Source: Bryobacterales bacterium
GTDB taxonomy: Bacteria > Acidobacteriota > Terriglobia > Bryobacterales > Bryobacteraceae
Length of the DNA: 37,033 nucleotides
NCBI GenBank assembly: GCA_020846745.1
Contig: JADLDI010000139.1
Location: 1-37,033, forward strand
Direction of reading: 5' to 3'
Shown here: positions 33,820 through 37,033 of the stretch, one piece after another
How positions within the stretch are numbered: the stretch's first letter is position 1
Layout of the letters: every line of letters begins with the position of its first letter
Notes under the pieces: generated by a model
Told to the model about the DNA's origin: nothing
The model's input: only the letters and a program-made list of their open reading frames with translations
Databases searched by the model: none
Program-made: the position numbers and the translations under genes

Positions 33820-35057
33820 CCCCACCAGGTCTCGCCGGTGGCGAGATGGGCCTTGACGACATCGGGGTTGAGGTCCACACCGAGGCCGGGCTTGTCCGAG
33901 ATCTCGATGTAGCCGCCTTTTATGTACGGGCGATCGAGCGCAAGGAGTTGGTCCATCCAGCCGCCGCGTCCTGTTATGGTCTCGCAATGGATGTAGTCGC
34001 GGATCGATGAGGCCCAGTGAACGGTAGCCCAGGTACATAACTGGCTGCCGGTGTTGTGCGTAGCCATGGGAAGTCCAAAAACCTCCGCCATATCCGCGAT
34101 CCGCTTGGTTTCGAGGAAGCCGCCCGAGTTGCGAAGATCCGGGTGAAGGATGTCGCAGCCGGCGTTCACGATGAAATCCTTAAAGCCGTGACGCCGGAAC
34201 AGGTTCTCGCCTGTGCAGATTGGGACCTTGGTGGAATAGCACAGCCGCTTCCAGGCTTCGGAATAGTCGACGGGCAGCGGATCCTCAAGCCACAGGGGTT
34301 TCATGCCTTCCACTGCGTCCGCGATTTGAATTGAGGTCCGCAGATCGTACTCCCAGTGACAGTGGACCATAATGTCGTGGTCAAACCCGATCGCCTCACG
34401 GCAATTCTCGAATCCCTGGCGGATCTGGTTCAGTTCCTTGGTGGTGAGAATGCGATTAGCGAGGTCGCGAGCGTGGTCCGTGTTTGGGGTGGTATGCGGA
34501 AATCCGAACTTGTGAGCGGTAAAACCGCTTGGGTACGAGCGAATCCTGGCGGCCCACTCGCGGCATGAGGCTTTGTCGAGCATGTCGCGGGGCGCCGTAT
34601 GGTCGTAGACTTTGACACGGTTCCGGAACTTGCCGCCGAGCAAGGTGTGGACTGGCACGCCTAAAGTCTTGCCGGACAGATCCCAAAGCGCCATTTCAAT
34701 GCCGCAAACGGCACGCATGAGGGCATGGGCCGATCCGTCGGTACGGCGGCCCATGCCGGTATAGATGGCATCGATCTCCAATGGATCCTTGCCGATGATT
34801 TCCTCGCGGAGGGCGTGAACCTGCTCTTTGACGCCAACACCGGGGCTGCCATACGCCTCGCCGATGCCGAACAACCCGGCGTCGGATATCACTTTGACGA
34901 ACGTATAGTTGCGTTCGGGACCCTGGACGACCATAGTCTTGAGATCTCGAATTCTCGTTTTGCCCTTCTCCGCAGCGGCAAGCTGGTGGTAGTGGGCAAG
35001 GAACGAGGCCCCGGCGGCTGCACCGCCGTACCGCAGGAAATCACGCCTGGAAATCAT
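33816..35057 (-). CDS. Tat-exported enolase-superfamily sugar-acid dehydratase (mandelate racemase group)
   Basis: A 413-residue protein of the mandelate racemase/muconate lactonizing group, which use a metal to form an enolate from carboxylic acids such as aldonic or sugar acids. The N-terminus MISRRDFLRYGGAAAGASFL is a Tat signal. The capping domain carries GIGEAYG; the barrel has K183 (TAHKFGF), then VHCHWEYD with H232 where the first metal-binding Asp usually stands, E258 (LWLEDPLPVDY), E284 (CTGENLFRRHGF) and H334 (MATHNTGSQ). Exact substrate cannot be read. It overlaps the end of the LacI-type gene by four bases, so the regulator probably controls this enzyme. The His for Asp change is noted as a finding. 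Confidence 0.85.
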   Translation of the reverse strand: MISRRDFLRYGGAAAGASFLAHYHQLAAAEKGKTRIRDLKTMVVQGPERNYTFVKVISDAGLFGIGEAYGSPGVGVKEQVHALREEIIGKDPLEIDAIYTGMGRRTDGSAHALMRAVCGIEMALWDLSGKTLGVPVHTLLGGKFRNRVKVYDHTAPRDMLDKASCREWAARIRSYPSGFTAHKFGFPHTTPNTDHARDLANRILTTKELNQIRQGFENCREAIGFDHDIMVHCHWEYDLRTSIQIADAVEGMKPLWLEDPLPVDYSEAWKRLCYSTKVPICTGENLFRRHGFKDFIVNAGCDILHPDLRNSGGFLETKRIADMAEVFGLPMATHNTGSQLCTWATVHWASSIRDYIHCETITGRGGWMDQLLALDRPYIKGGYIEISDKPGLGVDLNPDVVKAHLATGETWWG

Positions 35058-36055
35058 ATCTGCTGCACACCTTTCTTGCGAACTCGCAATTCCGGACTGA
35101 GCAGCACGTTCTGCGGTTTACGACCCGGTTTCTCAATACGCTTGAGGAGCAACTCAGCCGCCTGATAACCCATGGCATAGCTATCGGTCACCACGGTTGA
35201 AATTGGCGGACCGAAGACATCCAGCCAGTCGGAATCGTCTGAGCTTACAACTTCGACATCATCGGGGCAAGTCAGATTGCGTTCTCTAAGCGCTCTGAGG
35301 ACGCCCGTCATCATTAAGAAGTTGGCGGCAAAGACGGCGGTGGGCGGTTCCGGCAGGTTGAGGAACTGGTGCGTGAGCGTGCGGCCGCTTTCGGCGGTCC
35401 AGTCGCCTTCGCCGATGTACTCGTCGCGAACCGGGAGCTTCGCCTTTCGCAGTGCCTGGCGCCAGCCGTTGATGCGGTCGGCCGAGGCGGAAAGGGTCCG
35501 CTGGCCGGAGGCGATGGCAATCCGCTTGTGACCCTGCTTAACGAGGTACTCGGTCACCAGACGGCCGCCCTTAATGTTGTCCGCGGTGACACTATCGGCG
35601 GCGATTGCCTTCGGCAGGCGGCCCACAAACACAACGGGCCGTTTGGCGGTCACCAGCCGCTCGATCTCCTGCTCGGCGCCCGCGGACGGGAACAGCACGA
35701 ATCCGTCCGTTTGCTTGGCACGAAACAGGTTCAGGTAGCGTGTCTGGTGTTCCGCATTGTTATAAGTATTTCCCAGGATAAGCGAGTAGCCATCCTCACG
35801 GAGGCGGTCTTCGACACCGCGCACAACCTTTCCGTAGAATGGGTTCGCGATATCCGGAATAAGCATTCCGATCGTACGCGTCTTACGGGTGGGCAGTCCC
35901 CTGGCCAGTTCGTTGGGCGTATAGTCCAGCTCTTTCACGGCGAGCAAAACGCGTTCGGTTAGTTCGGGGGAGACGTAGGCGGAGCGGTTGATTACAGCCG
36001 AGACCGTGTAGGTGGAGACCTTGGCCCGCTTCGCTACATCGTAAATAGTAGCCAC
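35054..36055 (-). CDS. LacI-family transcriptional regulator
   Basis: A 333-residue LacI/GalR repressor. The helix-turn-helix is at the very start (TIYDVAKRAKVSTYTVSAVI), followed by the family hinge RSAYVSPELTERVLLAVKEL and DYTPNELARGL. The periplasmic-binding-protein-like effector domain follows, starting TIGMLIPDIANPFYGKVVRG. The start is GTG at 36055; no ATG exists nearby, and this gives the standard N-terminus. It overlaps the downstream dehydratase gene, so the likely inducer is a sugar or sugar acid; that is inference. No obvious operator palindrome was seen upstream. Confidence 0.93.
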   Translation of the reverse strand: MATIYDVAKRAKVSTYTVSAVINRSAYVSPELTERVLLAVKELDYTPNELARGLPTRKTRTIGMLIPDIANPFYGKVVRGVEDRLREDGYSLILGNTYNNAEHQTRYLNLFRAKQTDGFVLFPSAGAEQEIERLVTAKRPVVFVGRLPKAIAADSVTADNIKGGRLVTEYLVKQGHKRIAIASGQRTLSASADRINGWRQALRKAKLPVRDEYIGEGDWTAESGRTLTHQFLNLPEPPTAVFAANFLMMTGVLRALRERNLTCPDDVEVVSSDDSDWLDVFGPPISTVVTDSYAMGYQAAELLLKRIEKPGRKPQNVLLSPELRVRKKGVQQI

Positions 36056-36199
36056 AAGTCTAATATAGCGACGTGGAAGGGCTGTGACTATGAGCCAAAG
36101 CCCTATTTAAGGGACAAGCGACGATTAGATTCGGTTTTTTGGGGTTGAAAAGCGGTTTTCGGCCGCGTGCCGGGGGTTCGGACGGCAGGCGGCAGCGGG

Positions 36200-36655
36200 T
36201 TAGCGCGGGGGGCGGCCAACACGGCCCTTGAAAGCCTCATACGATCCGGGCGCGCGCTTGTTCATCCACTCGACAAAGTCTTTGGCCACCGTCTCGAGGT
36301 TGTGGAGGGCAAAGGGGTCTTTGTACATCTCGCGCATGGCGGGCAGCAGGTTCTCGATCCGGGTGTAGACGAGGAGGAGTTCGCGGGTGTTTTGGAAGAA
36401 GAGGTCCCGATTCAGCACCCCAGCGGTAACGAACGACGCCACCATATCCCAATAAGAGGTGACCATGCGGTAGGACGCATTCTCATCCGACCCAACGGGG
36501 CAGATCTTGAAGAACTCCTCGGCGGAATTGGCGGCGAAGTTGGAGGCAAACCAATTACGGGCAGTGCGCATGCGCTCGTCGCGGCGCATGTCATACAGCC
36601 TAAGCAGGAGGTTTACATCGTCGAACGTCGCGGTGGGAGTGGATACCTTCGGCAT
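36200..36655 (-). CDS. Uncharacterised 151-residue protein
   Basis: No family is recognised with certainty. The protein looks soluble and almost all alpha-helical: DDVNLLLRLYDMRRDERMRT at 12-31, then NWFASNFAANSAEEFFKI, SYWDMVASFVTAGVLNRDLF and RELLLVYTRIENLLPAMREM. Its wording resembles DUF4760-like helical proteins found in acidobacteria, from memory. Ends in a basic RVGRPPR. Start ATG at 36655 has only a weak ribosome site. Confidence 0.6.
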   Translation of the reverse strand: MPKVSTPTATFDDVNLLLRLYDMRRDERMRTARNWFASNFAANSAEEFFKICPVGSDENASYRMVTSYWDMVASFVTAGVLNRDLFFQNTRELLLVYTRIENLLPAMREMYKDPFALHNLETVAKDFVEWMNKRAPGSYEAFKGRVGRPPR

Positions 36656-36835
36656 ACTCTGTCAGCTTAAACTATCCGCCGATCCGAACTCGCGATGCTC
36701 GCAGTTGGCGCCATTCCTATTCCTGCCGGAGCGAAGGCTGACGGACGTCCACGGGGACGTTTGGAAGGTTTTGGGCGTAGGCGGGCTTGGAGACACTACG
36801 GGCATGTTGGTTGGTGGACGGGATGGGGTTGCGAG

Positions 36836-37033
36836 TTATTTGATGGTATTTTCTACAGATTCAGGCGGGGTCGGAGCCGCCTCGGGGCTGGTTTGTGGGG
36901 GAACATTGGGCGAAGATTGCGGTGGACGGTTTTCCGGGCGCGGTGGAATTGGGTTCGTTTTGAATTCTCCGGCCGCTTCGCGTTCCTGGTAGCTTTCGAC
37001 GAGCCAATCGGGTTCGTTTTGTTGTTCTTCGCG
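36836..37033 (-). CDS. C-terminal tail of a protein leaving the right edge
   Basis: A minus-strand frame is open from the window edge to TAA at 36836, giving the last 65 residues of a protein. It reads REEQQNEPDWLVESYQEREA, then becomes rich in Pro, Ser, Thr and Gln (PRPENRPPQSSPNVPPQTSP) and ends VENTIK. The tail is likely disordered; the folded part and identity lie outside the window. Confidence 0.55.
   Translation of the reverse strand, partial: REEQQNEPDWLVESYQEREAAGEFKTNPIPPRPENRPPQSSPNVPPQTSPEAAPTPPESVENTIK

Overview
The window looks like a chromosomal segment of an Acidobacteriota bacterium, most plausibly of the Bryobacterales/Solibacter type. The evidence is the moderately high G+C, a complete Alternative Complex III plus caa3 oxidase cluster, secreted SMP-30-like and Oar-like (TonB receptor) gene relics, DUF362 proteins, and many short degenerate intergenic repeats. 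This assignment is inference from gene content; no rRNA or tRNA gene is present to fix it.

Layout. (1) Positions 1-5100 are an accessory, mobile-looking region. It starts with the N-terminal part of an IS91-associated tyrosine recombinase that runs off the left edge. An RDD membrane protein follows, then four type II toxin-antitoxin loci in different states: a hicA C-terminal relic, a HTH antitoxin next to a truncated RelE/HigB-type toxin, an intact brnTA with a perfect 16-bp palindrome at its start, and an intact hicBA. One unrecognised 210-residue protein lies between the last two. Short dispersed repeats sit among these genes. (2) Positions 5064-17674 are one long minus-strand respiratory operon, actA-actB-actC-actD-actE-actF, a small unnamed membrane protein, sco, coxB, coxA, coxC and coxD, closed by a strong terminator. 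It encodes quinol:cytochrome c oxidoreductase (ACIII) and an A2-type caa3 cytochrome c oxidase, with overlapping stop/start codons throughout. (3) Positions 17768-18390 hold two gene relics butted together: a frameshifted SMP-30/gluconolactonase on the minus strand and a TonB-receptor plug fragment on the plus strand. (4) Positions 18440-24819 (minus) encode two DUF362-family proteins, then the periplasmic adaptor and inner-membrane pump of an RND efflux system, with no outer-membrane channel gene. (5) Positions 24888-33819 (plus) are a chemotaxis operon, cheA-cheW-mcp-cheY-cheB-cheR-cheX, preceded by a near-consensus sigma-28 promoter. CheA has two CheW domains and a degenerate C-terminal receiver; the receptor is soluble, with a globin-like oxygen sensor and repeated HAMP-like modules. 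(6) Positions 33816-36055 (minus) are a LacI-type regulator overlapping a Tat-exported enolase-superfamily dehydratase. (7) The right end has one uncharacterised small protein and the proline-rich tail of a gene that leaves the window.

How it fits together. ACIII passes quinol electrons to cytochrome c and the caa3 oxidase reduces O2, with SCO supplying copper to CuA. The neighbouring chemotaxis operon has a heme/globin-type receptor, so oxygen may be both respired and sensed here; that link is inference. The points most worth a second look are the mixed-age toxin-antitoxin cluster and the brnT palindrome, the small conserved-looking protein inside the respiratory operon, the pseudo-receiver on CheA, the sigma-28 promoter, and the enolase with a His where the first metal-binding Asp is expected.
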